64,000 nucleotides of DNA, from positions 124,001 to 188,000 of the forward strand of contig NZ_NIRT01000002.1 of NCBI RefSeq assembly GCF_003207795.1, given 5' to 3'. The notes below the pieces were generated by a model. The model was given only the letters and a program-made list of their open reading frames with translations. It was not told where the DNA came from and did not search any database. The stretch is from Komagataeibacter nataicola (GTDB lineage: Bacteria > Pseudomonadota > Alphaproteobacteria > Acetobacterales > Acetobacteraceae). Shown piece after piece: positions 9,095 to 16,831 of this stretch (the stretch's first letter is position 1; every line of letters starts with the position of its first letter). A program made the position numbers and the translations under genes.

Positions 9095-10246
9095 ATGCAC
9101 GCCATGATCCCTACAGCCTTCCGCCGCCTGCGCCATGCGGGCTTTCTCCTTGCCTGCGGCACCAGCCTGCTGGCCATGCCGCCCGCTGCCCATGCCGCCA
9201 AGCCCGCGCCGCCGCTCAACCCGCCCGCAGTGCTTGAGGATGTCGCCTCATCCTCCACCAGCGCATGGGACCGCGTGGTAGTGCTGCCCGATGGCAGGCT
9301 GCTCGTCGAACTGCCGCGCTGGGCGGGCAATAGCGGGCCGGGGCTTGCCGTGCTCGATGCCAGCGGCAACCCGCAACCCTATCCTGACGCCACATGGAAC
9401 GACCCCGCTGCCCCGGCCTCGTCGCGCCTCGTGGCGCCAGCCGACATGCAGCTCCAGCCCGATGGCACGCTATGGGTGCTCGATAGCGGCCAGCCCGACC
9501 CTGCGGGCAAACCGCTCGAGGGCGGGCCCAAGATCGTGAAACTCGACACAAAAAGCCAGCGCGTGCTCCAGACCTGGCCGCTCAACCCCGACATGCTGCG
9601 CACGGGCAGCTACGCCGCCACCATGCGCGTGGCGCGTGGCCATGCCTTTGTGGGCGATGCCGGCATTCCGGCCATGATCGTGGTCAGGCTCGACACCAAC
9701 ATCCAGCGCCGCCTGATGGAGCACACGCCAGCACTCACCGCCCACCAGCCCATAACGGTGGAGGGCAAGGTGGCGACCAACCCCGCAGGCCACACCGCCA
9801 TTGTCAATATCAGCCAGATGGATGTCAGCGCCGATGGGCAGTGGCTGTATTTCGAGCCGCTCTGTGGTCCGGTCTACAAGCTCGACACCGACCTGCTCGT
9901 GGACCCCGACGTCACCCCTATCGAACTCGAGGAAGGGCCGACGCTGTGGTACAAAACGCCCCCGCTCGGCGGCATTACCGTGGGGCCGGATGGCACGCTG
10001 TATTTCAATGACGTATCCACCGGCAGCATCTTCCGCCTGATGCCTGATCGCGTGTACCAGAAAATCGTGACCGACCCGCGCCTGCACTGGCCCGCGGGCT
10101 CGTTTGCCACAAAGGACGGCCAGCTTTACGTGCCCGCCGCCCAGCTTGACCGCACGGCTCCGCTCAATGGGGGCGCCAACGCCATACAGTGGCCGGTCCA
10201 TATCTACCGCATCAATATCGGCACCCTGCCCCCGCCGAAATTCTGA
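9095..10246 (+). CDS. Secreted major royal jelly protein/Yellow-family beta-propeller protein
   Basis: The 383-residue product begins with a clear signal peptide (arginines near residues 9-12, hydrophobic core, AAHAA cleavage region near 33), so it is exported. The body matches the royal jelly/Yellow propeller family: LQPDGTLWVLDSGQPDP near residues 120-140 and GPKIVKLDTKSQRVLQTWPL, plus NISQMDVSADGQWLYFEPL and GGITVGPDGTLYFNDVSTGSIFRL. Bacterial members are annotated variously as gluconolactonase-like or Yellow-like and their substrates are mostly unknown; a periplasmic sugar-lactone role is conceivable in an oxidative bacterium but is only a guess. AAGG sits just upstream of the chosen ATG. 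A second ATG nine bases later is an alternative. thrC follows after 76 bases, separated by a GC-rich self-complementary stretch. Confidence 0.8.
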   Translation: MHAMIPTAFRRLRHAGFLLACGTSLLAMPPAAHAAKPAPPLNPPAVLEDVASSSTSAWDRVVVLPDGRLLVELPRWAGNSGPGLAVLDASGNPQPYPDATWNDPAAPASSRLVAPADMQLQPDGTLWVLDSGQPDPAGKPLEGGPKIVKLDTKSQRVLQTWPLNPDMLRTGSYAATMRVARGHAFVGDAGIPAMIVVRLDTNIQRRLMEHTPALTAHQPITVEGKVATNPAGHTAIVNISQMDVSADGQWLYFEPLCGPVYKLDTDLLVDPDVTPIELEEGPTLWYKTPPLGGITVGPDGTLYFNDVSTGSIFRLMPDRVYQKIVTDPRLHWPAGSFATKDGQLYVPAAQLDRTAPLNGGANAIQWPVHIYRINIGTLPPPKF

Positions 10247-10322
10247 CACACCCCACCCGGAATCGCCCGCGCGGGGTCCGCGCCCCCTTCGCGCGGGGGG
10301 CGGTTGGGATTATGATGGCGCA

Positions 10323-11723
10323 ATGCGCTATATTTCTACCCGGGGGCAAGCCCCCGTCCGCGATTTTTCGTCCGTTCTGCTGGCGGGGCTGGCAGAGGAC
10401 GGTGGCCTGTACCTGCCGGAAAGCTGGCCCGAGCTTTCGGTGGATGACTGGCGCGCCCTGCGTGGCCTGCCCTATCCGGAGCTTGCGGCCCGGATCATAG
10501 CCCCCTTCGCCGAAGGCTCGATTACGCACGATGTGCTGCTCAGGCTGTGCCGCGAGGCCTACAGCCGATTCGATCACCCCGCCATCGTGCCGCTGACTCA
10601 GGTGGAAGACGGGCTGTTCGTGCAGGAACTGTTCCACGGGCCTACGCTGGCCTTCAAGGACATGGCCATGCAGCTGCTTGGCCGCCTGTTCGACCACGTG
10701 CTGACCGAGCGCGACCAGAAGGTAACCATTGTGGGCGCAACATCGGGTGATACCGGCTCGGCGGCCATCGAGGCATGCCGGGGCCGCGAGCGCCTGCGCG
10801 TGGTGATCCTGCACCCCGAGGGCCGCACATCGGAAGTGCAGCGCCGGCAGATGACCACCGTGCTGGAACCCAACGTGACCAACCTTGCGGTCAAAGGCAC
10901 GTTTGATGACTGTCAGGACCTGGTCAAGGCGATGTTCGCCGACCTGCCCTTCCGCACGGACATGAACCTCTCCGCCGTCAACTCCATCAACTGGGCGCGC
11001 ATTGCAGCCCAGGTGCCCTATTACGTCTATTCCGCCCTGGCCCTTGGCGCACCCGACCGCGAGGTGTCATTCGCCGTGCCCACCGGCAATTTCGGCAACG
11101 TGCTCGCCGCCTGGGTGGCCCGCCGCATGGGGCTGCCCATCCGCGCGCTGTGCGTTGGCTCCAACCGCAACGACATCCTGAGCCGCTTCCTCAACGAGAA
11201 CGACATGAGCATCCACGGCGTGGTGCCCAGCCTGTCGCCCTCGATGGATATCCAGGTCTCGTCCAACTTCGAGCGCCTGCTGTTCGAACTGCTTGACCGC
11301 GATGCGGAAGCCTGCGCGCGCATCATGACCGATTTCCGCAAGACCGGCGTAATGAAGGTTTCCAACTCCGTGTGGGACCGCGCCAATGCCCTGTTCCACG
11401 GCATGGCGCTTGATGATGACGCGACGGCCGCCGAAATCCGCACGCTCAACACCCGCAGCCACTACCTGGCCGATCCGCACACCGCCATCGGCATTGCAGC
11501 GGGCCGCGCCTTCCGCGAGCCCGGCATTCCCATGGTGGCCATGTCCACGGCGCACCCGGCCAAGTTCCCCGATGCGATGGCGCGGGCGACCGGCATCCGC
11601 CCGGCCCTGCCGGACACGCTTGCCGACCTGTATGACCGGCCCGAGCGCTACACCGTGGTGCCTGCTGATCTGGGCGTGATCGAGGACAAGGTGCGCGCCG
11701 CCGTGCTGACCAACGCGCCCTGA
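10323..11723 (+). CDS. thrC: Threonine synthase
   Basis: ThrC is the PLP enzyme that converts O-phosphohomoserine to threonine. The 466-residue protein starts MRYISTRGQAP, the usual N-terminus, and carries the PLP lysine in FHGPTLAFKDMAMQ (Lys112), followed by the conserved GATSGDTGSAA phosphate-binding loop and VNSINWARIAAQ. Its length fits the longer, proteobacterial/fungal-type threonine synthase. The frame is open upstream, but ATG at 10323 matches family starts; the ribosome-binding site is weak. The gene lies upstream of an M16 peptidase and pmbA on the same strand with short gaps, a neighbourhood common in alphaproteobacteria. Confidence 0.97.
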   Translation: MRYISTRGQAPVRDFSSVLLAGLAEDGGLYLPESWPELSVDDWRALRGLPYPELAARIIAPFAEGSITHDVLLRLCREAYSRFDHPAIVPLTQVEDGLFVQELFHGPTLAFKDMAMQLLGRLFDHVLTERDQKVTIVGATSGDTGSAAIEACRGRERLRVVILHPEGRTSEVQRRQMTTVLEPNVTNLAVKGTFDDCQDLVKAMFADLPFRTDMNLSAVNSINWARIAAQVPYYVYSALALGAPDREVSFAVPTGNFGNVLAAWVARRMGLPIRALCVGSNRNDILSRFLNENDMSIHGVVPSLSPSMDIQVSSNFERLLFELLDRDAEACARIMTDFRKTGVMKVSNSVWDRANALFHGMALDDDATAAEIRTLNTRSHYLADPHTAIGIAAGRAFREPGIPMVAMSTAHPAKFPDAMARATGIRPALPDTLADLYDRPERYTVVPADLGVIEDKVRAAVLTNAP

Positions 11724-11796
11724 GCCTTTCCCCCATCCATCTTACGTAAACAAGGGGTTGCTGGCGCTCAGGCGCCATGCCGCCCGCAGGACCAGC

Positions 11797-13062
11797 ATGA
11801 CCGACCTGATCAATGTGACCCGACTGGACTCCGGCCTGACCATCGTGACCGAACGGATGGACAGGGTGGAAACCATTTCGCTCGGGGCGTATGTCGCCGC
11901 GGGCACCTGTAACGAGAGTGCGGCAGAAAACGGGGTTTCCCATTTTCTCGAGCACATGGCCTTCAAGGGCACGGGCACCCGGACCGCCGTGGGCATTGCG
12001 GAGGAAATCGAGAACGTGGGCGGCCACATCAACGCCTACACCGCGCGCGAGCATACGGCCTATTACGTCAAGCTGCTCAAGGAAAACCTTGATCTGGGTG
12101 CCGACATCATCGGCGATATCCTGACCCATAGCAGCCTCGCACCCGATGAACTCGAGCGTGAGCGCGGCGTGATCCTGCAGGAGATCGGCCAGGCCAACGA
12201 CACGCCGGATGACATCGTGTTCGACCATTTTCAGGAAACCGCCTTCCCCGACCAGCCGATGGGCCGCCCCACGCTGGGCAAGGAAGCGGGCATCCAGTCC
12301 ATGGCGCGCGAAACGCTGGTCAACTACATGGGCACCCACTACCGGGCGGGCAACACCATCGTGGCGGCGGCGGGCAACCTCGAGCATGGCCGCGTGGTGG
12401 ATCTGGTGCAAAAGCACTTTGCCGACCTGCCCACCGGCACCGTGCCGCCGCAGCCGGGCGTGAATTATGTGGGCGGCGCGTTCGTGCAGGAGCGTGAACT
12501 CGACCAGGCGCATATCGTGCTTGGCTTTCCCTCCATGCCGTATGGCGACCCTGATTATTACCCCGCCCTGCTGCTCTCCACGCTGCTCGGCGGTGGCATG
12601 TCCTCGCGCCTGTTCCAGGAAATCCGTGAAAAGCGCGGTCTGGTCTATTCGGTCTATTCCTTCAACGCGCCGTTCCGCCAGGGCGGCCTGTTCGGCATCT
12701 ATGCCGGCACGGGCGAGGCGCAGGTGGCCGATCTGGTTCCGGTCACGCTGGAGGAACTGCGCAAGGTGCGCCACACGGTCAACGCTGGCGAGCTTGCGCG
12801 GGCACGCGCGCAGCTCAAATCCTCGCTGCTCATGTCGCTCGAAAGCACGGGCAGCCGCTGCGAGCAGCTGGCCCGCCAGTTGCAGGTGTTCGGCCGCCTG
12901 ATCCCGACGAGCGAGACCGTGGGCAAGATCGACGCGGTCACCATTGAAGACGTGCAACGTGTCGCCACCCGCATCTTCAGCGGCAGGCCCACCCTGGCCT
13001 CGCTCGGGCCGGTCAGTCACCTGCCTTCGCTCGACAGCATTACGGGAGCGCTCGCGGCATGA
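11797..13062 (+). CDS. M16 family zinc peptidase (mitochondrial-processing-peptidase-like)
   Basis: This 421-residue protein belongs to the pitrilysin/MPP family of zinc peptidases. The inverted zinc motif HFLEH (His49, Glu52, His53) is intact, and the third glutamate ligand lies in the following ELERERGVILQEI helix. The glycine-rich LLGGGMSSRLFQEIREKRGL segment matches the bacterial MPP-beta-like proteins. ATG at 11797 is preceded by AGG at suitable spacing; an in-frame TTG upstream at 11758 is less likely. No signal peptide is visible, so it is probably cytoplasmic. Its stop overlaps the pmbA start by four bases (ATGA), which suggests translational coupling. Confidence 0.93.
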   Translation: MTDLINVTRLDSGLTIVTERMDRVETISLGAYVAAGTCNESAAENGVSHFLEHMAFKGTGTRTAVGIAEEIENVGGHINAYTAREHTAYYVKLLKENLDLGADIIGDILTHSSLAPDELERERGVILQEIGQANDTPDDIVFDHFQETAFPDQPMGRPTLGKEAGIQSMARETLVNYMGTHYRAGNTIVAAAGNLEHGRVVDLVQKHFADLPTGTVPPQPGVNYVGGAFVQERELDQAHIVLGFPSMPYGDPDYYPALLLSTLLGGGMSSRLFQEIREKRGLVYSVYSFNAPFRQGGLFGIYAGTGEAQVADLVPVTLEELRKVRHTVNAGELARARAQLKSSLLMSLESTGSRCEQLARQLQVFGRLIPTSETVGKIDAVTIEDVQRVATRIFSGRPTLASLGPVSHLPSLDSITGALAA

Positions 13063-14399
13063 GTGCCAATCCCCTTGACCTGATCGCAGCCCTCATCGCC
13101 CGCGCCCGCGCGGCAGGGGCCGATGCGGCGGATGCCATATACGTCAACCGCGTGGCCCACGGCGTGCAGGTGCGCAATGGCTGCACGGAAGACCTTGAAC
13201 GCTCGGAGACCTGTGACCTCGGGCTGCGGGTGTTCGTGGGCCAGCGCGCGGCCATCGTCTCGGCCACAGCACTCGATCCCGAACGCTTCGACACGCTGGC
13301 CGCCCGCGCGGTGGCCATGGCCCGCGTGGTGCCCGAGGACCGTTTTGCCGGGCTGTGCGAACAGGCGCAGCACGGTTTTGTCGATGCGGCGGGCCTTGAC
13401 CTGTTCGACCCCGCCACCCCCACCACCACCGACCTCATGGCCCGTGCCCGCACGGCGGAGGAAGCAGCCCTTGCGGTGGGCGGCGTATCGAACAGCAACG
13501 GGGCCTCGGCCAGTTTTGGCCTGTCTGACATCATCCTCATGACATCGGCCGGTTTCTCGGGCCGCTACGCCCGCACCAGCCATTCGGTCTCGGCCAGCGT
13601 GGTGGCGGGTTCAGGCACGCAGATGCAGCGTGATTACGACTACCACGCCACCGTGTACCTGTCCGACCTTGAGGATGCTGGCCTGATCGGCCGCCGCGCG
13701 GGCGAGCGCACGGTCGCCCGCCTCAATCCGGTGCGCCCGCGCACGGGGCGGCTGCCCATCGTGCTCGACCCGCGGGTTTCCACCTCGCTGCTCGGGCACC
13801 TGTCAGGCGCGATCAATGGCATTTCGATCGCGCGCGGCACCTCCTTCCTCAAGGAGAAGATGGGCCAGCAGATCATGCCTGCGGGCATCACCATCATTGA
13901 TGACCCGAGGCGGGTGCGTGGCCCCGGCGCGCGCCCGTTTGATGGCGAGGGCATGCTGACCGCCACCCGCACGCTGGTGGAAAATGGCGTGCTGAAAACC
14001 TGGGCGCTTGATTCACGCTCCGCCCGCCAGCTTGGCCTTACCCCCAATGGCTGCGCCAGCCGGGGCACATCCGGCCCGCCCGCGCCCTCGCTGGGCAACA
14101 TGTACATGCAGCCCGGCACGCTCACGCCCACCGAACTGATGGCCGATATTACGGAGGGCATCTACATCACCGAGATGATGGGCTCGGCCATCAACGGCAT
14201 TACCGGCGACTACAGCCGCGGTGCGGCAGGCTTCATGATCCGCGACGGCGTGCTGGCCGAGCCGGTGGCCGAGCTGACCGTGGCGGGCAACCTCAATGAC
14301 ATGTTCGCCCGCCTTGTGCCCGCAAACGACCTGATCTTCCGCCAGTCCACCAACGCGCCGACCATCCGCATTGATGACATGGTGATCGCCGGGGCGTAA
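13059..14399 (+). CDS. pmbA: TldE/PmbA family protein (metalloprotease partner subunit)
   Basis: PmbA (TldE) works with TldD in a cytoplasmic peptidase complex that processes modified peptides and contributes to antitoxin turnover in enterobacteria. The 446-residue protein has the family layout: an N-terminal ERSETCDLGLRVFVGQRAA segment, a central VSNSNGASASFG, and the C-terminal GDYSRGAAGFMIRDG and VAELTVAGNLNDMF motifs. It lacks the HExxxH zinc motif of TldD, as expected for TldE. No tldD is present in the window, so its partner would be encoded elsewhere. The start overlaps the stop of the M16 peptidase gene by four bases. A stem-loop follows the stop. Confidence 0.93.
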   Translation: MSANPLDLIAALIARARAAGADAADAIYVNRVAHGVQVRNGCTEDLERSETCDLGLRVFVGQRAAIVSATALDPERFDTLAARAVAMARVVPEDRFAGLCEQAQHGFVDAAGLDLFDPATPTTTDLMARARTAEEAALAVGGVSNSNGASASFGLSDIILMTSAGFSGRYARTSHSVSASVVAGSGTQMQRDYDYHATVYLSDLEDAGLIGRRAGERTVARLNPVRPRTGRLPIVLDPRVSTSLLGHLSGAINGISIARGTSFLKEKMGQQIMPAGITIIDDPRRVRGPGARPFDGEGMLTATRTLVENGVLKTWALDSRSARQLGLTPNGCASRGTSGPPAPSLGNMYMQPGTLTPTELMADITEGIYITEMMGSAINGITGDYSRGAAGFMIRDGVLAEPVAELTVAGNLNDMFARLVPANDLIFRQSTNAPTIRIDDMVIAGA

Positions 14400-14428
14400 T
14401 CGTTGCCTTTCCGTGATTTCATGTTTCT

Positions 14429-14466
14429 GTAAGCCCGTTGCCCCTGTTATGGGGGCGCGGGCTTAC
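14429..14466 (+). terminator. Stem-loop after pmbA
   Basis: Arms GTAAGCCCG (14429-14437) and CGGGCTTAC (14458-14466) pair perfectly, and the interior adds a GCCCC/GGGGC stem. It is followed by TTATATCT, not a solid T tract. It probably ends the thrC-M16-pmbA unit. Confidence 0.6.
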
Positions 14467-14553
14467 TTATATCTGGGTAAAGGCGGCCCGATCTCATGCA
14501 GGCTGCATGGATAATGATGGTTCCCATACAGGATTGCAGATACCCTGACCCAG

Positions 14554-15528
14554 ATGAAACAGAATTTCTCGCGCCTGATGCCGCGTAAAAGCATCATCCT
14601 CGCCGCTGGCGCAGCCCTGAGCATGCTCTCCCTCGTGGCGCATCCCGACGTGGCCGATGCCCGCGCGGGTGGCGGCATGTCGATGGGGAGTCGTGGCTCG
14701 CGCACCTACAGCGCCCCTGCCCCCTCACAGACCGCCCCGTTTGGCGCAACGCCTTTCCAGCGCACCATGACACCACGCCAGCAGGCGCCCGCCTATGGCG
14801 CGCGGGCACCGTTTGGCGCTGGTGCGGGCATGGCCATGGCGCGGCCCCGCCACCCGTTCATGAGCGGGTTCATGGGGGGGCTGATCGGTGCCGGGCTGTT
14901 TGGCATGATGTTTGGCCATGGCATGTTCAACTCGGGCATGGGCGGCGGCGGCTTCCTTGGCCTGCTGATCCAGCTGGCGCTGGTCTTCTTTCTGGTGCGG
15001 TGGGCAATCCGCCGTTTTAGCAACAGGGGTGGTGGCACTGCTGGCGGGCCCGTCGCAAGCCCCTTTGGCGCAGCCGGGTCCGCCGGTCCGCAACAGGGTG
15101 GCCCGCAGAATACCGGCGTAGCCATCACGTCTGCGGACTACCAGGCCTTCCAGCAGGCGCTGATCAACATCCAGACCGCCTGGAGCCAGCAGAACGTGGA
15201 CGCCATGCGCCACATGGCCACGCCGGAGATGGTGTCCTACTTCAACAACCAGCTCACCGAGCTTGCCAGCCGGGGGGCACGCAACGTGGTGTCCGACCTG
15301 CGCTTCGAGCGGGGCGACCTGGTGGAAAGCTGGCGTGAAAACGGGGCCGACTACGCCACCGTGGCCATGCAGTATTCCATGATCGACATCACCACCGACA
15401 TGACCGGCCGCGTGATCGAGGGCGATCCTTCAAACCGCACGACCGTGACTGAGCTGTGGACCTTCGTGCGCGCGGCCGGACTTGGCACATGGCTGCTCTC
15501 GGCCATTCAGCAGACACCGCGCCGCTGA
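14554..15528 (+). CDS. Tim44-like domain membrane protein
   Basis: The 324-residue protein opens with a basic N-terminus and hydrophobic signal-like segment (residues 9-35), followed by a low-complexity G/M/A/P-rich region with SMGSRGSRT. Hydrophobic glycine-rich segments are seen near 108-130 and 133-150 (LLIQLALVFFLVRWAIRRF). The C-terminal domain (about 185-322) resembles the Tim44-like fold: ITSADYQAFQQALINIQTAWSQQ, MRHMATPEMVSYF and VTELWTFVRAAGLGTWLLSAIQQ. Bacterial Tim44-like proteins are widespread in alphaproteobacteria and their role is not settled. The gene stands alone and ends in a strong intrinsic terminator. The ribosome-binding site is weak. Confidence 0.82.
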   Translation: MKQNFSRLMPRKSIILAAGAALSMLSLVAHPDVADARAGGGMSMGSRGSRTYSAPAPSQTAPFGATPFQRTMTPRQQAPAYGARAPFGAGAGMAMARPRHPFMSGFMGGLIGAGLFGMMFGHGMFNSGMGGGGFLGLLIQLALVFFLVRWAIRRFSNRGGGTAGGPVASPFGAAGSAGPQQGGPQNTGVAITSADYQAFQQALINIQTAWSQQNVDAMRHMATPEMVSYFNNQLTELASRGARNVVSDLRFERGDLVESWRENGADYATVAMQYSMIDITTDMTGRVIEGDPSNRTTVTELWTFVRAAGLGTWLLSAIQQTPRR

Positions 15529-15543
15529 CGCCAGCCCAACTGG

Positions 15544-15578
15544 AAAAGGCCTGCATCCTATGATGCAGGCCTTTTTTT
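15544..15578 (+). terminator. Rho-independent terminator after the Tim44-like gene
   Basis: A 13-bp perfect stem (AAAAGGCCTGCAT at 15544-15556 against ATGCAGGCCTTTT at 15563-15575) with a six-base loop runs straight into a T tract. It is the clearest intrinsic terminator in the window. Confidence 0.92.
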
Positions 15579-15692
15579 ATGTTCCGTGCTGCGCCATCGG
15601 TTGCGCAGGCAATCGGGCTTTAAGGCAAGAGCCTCTGGCATCCTCTTTTCTCAAGCAGGCAGCATTCCCCTGAAGCTTTTGCACTGTTTTCT

Positions 15693-15839
15693 TTATAAGG
15701 GGGCGAGGCTGAGCGCGTAGAGAATGGCCGCCAGCGCCGAAAGCGTAACGGCCACGGCCTTGATACGCCCCTTGTGCCGACGCAGCGCCTCCTGCGCTTC
15801 CTGCTGCGGGGTCGCCTGTGCGGTTACTGCTGGCTCCAT
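15693..15839 (-). CDS. Small single-span membrane protein downstream of ctaB (CoxF-like?)
   Basis: A 48-residue protein beginning MEPAVTAQATPQQEAQ. An acidic and glutamine-rich head is followed by a basic RRHKGRIK patch and one hydrophobic helix (about residues 28-47) that ends the protein. This layout, and the position directly after ctaB (36 bases), match the tiny CoxF-like proteins found in cytochrome c oxidase operons of other alphaproteobacteria; sequence similarity was judged by eye only. The AGGATCAGGCTC sequence upstream offers AGG-type ribosome binding. It would be the last gene of the unit that begins with the COX subunit I homologue. Function unproven. Confidence 0.65.
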   Translation of the reverse strand: MEPAVTAQATPQQEAQEALRRHKGRIKAVAVTLSALAAILYALSLAPL

Positions 15840-15875
15840 GAGCCTGATCCTCCCGTATGGATGAAAACGGCCCGC

Positions 15876-16829
15876 TTAGTGGGCAATGAAGGCGTGGTCA
15901 GCCAGCAGGCCAAGGAACAGGAAAAACAGATAGGCCAGCGAATAGCGGAAAGAGCGGCGTGCCGGGCCATCGCCCGTCAGGCTGACCCCGTTGGCATCCT
16001 GTTTGTCGCGCAGCACGCCTATGGCGCACAGGATGAACCCCGCGCCGAGCACGCTGGCCACGACCGTGTACAGCCAGCCTGCAAGATGCATGAAAGATGG
16101 CACCAGCGAGATGGCGGTCAGAATGATGGTGTACCACAGGATCTGCCAGCGCGTGTGTCGAGCGCCCCTGACCACGGGCAGCATGGGAATGCCTGCCCGC
16201 CCGTAATCCTTGCACGCATAAAGCGACAGCGACCAGAAATGCGGCGGCGTCCACAAAAAGATGATGCCGAACATGACGACCGGCATGATGGCTATCGACC
16301 CCGTGGCCGCCGCCCAGCCGATCATGGGCGGAAAGGCGCCCGCAGCCCCCCCGATCACGATGTTCTGCGGTGTCGAGCGCTTGAGCCACATCGTGTAGAT
16401 CACGGCATAGAAGAAGATGGAAAACGCAAGGATGCCCGCCGCCAGCGCATTGGTGGCCAGCCACAGCAGGATGACCGAGGCCACCGAAAGGCCAATGCCG
16501 TAGCCCAGTGCCGCATCCGGCGCGATCCGCCCATCGGGGATGGGGCGGGTGACGGTGCGCTTCATCACCGCGTCGATGTCGCGGTCATACCACATGTTGA
16601 TGGCGCCCGCCGCACCCGAGGCCATGCAGACGCACAGGATGCTGACAGCGGCAACCAGCGGATTGATCGGCCCTGGCGCCATGGCCAGGCCGGCCGCACC
16701 GGTAAACACCACCAGCGAGATGACGCGCGGCTTGAGCAGCAGCAGCCAGTCACGCGCCAGCGTGCCGACCCGGCTGGAATCATAGGCAAGGGCGGCCTCG
16801 CTGGCCGGGTTGGTTACGGTGCCGCTCAT
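15876..16829 (-). CDS. ctaB: Protoheme IX farnesyltransferase (heme O synthase)
   Basis: CtaB/CyoE adds a farnesyl chain to heme b to make heme O, needed by bo3 ubiquinol oxidase and as precursor of heme A. The 317-residue protein is a UbiA-family prenyltransferase with several membrane helices and the Asp-rich motif NMWYDRDIDAVMKRT followed by RPIPDGRI, plus the second loop around TMWLKRSTPQNIVIGGAAGAFPPMIGWAA. ATG at 16829 is favoured by an AAAAGG at good spacing; ATG at 16835 overlaps the upstream stop codon as ATGA and is possible. It is translationally close to the degenerate COX subunit I gene. Because acetic acid bacteria depend on ubiquinol oxidase, this gene is probably essential even if the upstream oxidase-like gene is not. 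Confidence 0.96.
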   Translation of the reverse strand: MSGTVTNPASEAALAYDSSRVGTLARDWLLLLKPRVISLVVFTGAAGLAMAPGPINPLVAAVSILCVCMASGAAGAINMWYDRDIDAVMKRTVTRPIPDGRIAPDAALGYGIGLSVASVILLWLATNALAAGILAFSIFFYAVIYTMWLKRSTPQNIVIGGAAGAFPPMIGWAAATGSIAIMPVVMFGIIFLWTPPHFWSLSLYACKDYGRAGIPMLPVVRGARHTRWQILWYTIILTAISLVPSFMHLAGWLYTVVASVLGAGFILCAIGVLRDKQDANGVSLTGDGPARRSFRYSLAYLFFLFLGLLADHAFIAH

Positions 16830-16831
16830 GG

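Noticed and set aside
11446-13020. A 524-codon frame antisense to the M16 peptidase and thrC end
   Set aside because: Spans two well-supported genes on the other strand, with no ribosome-binding site and shadow-type composition.
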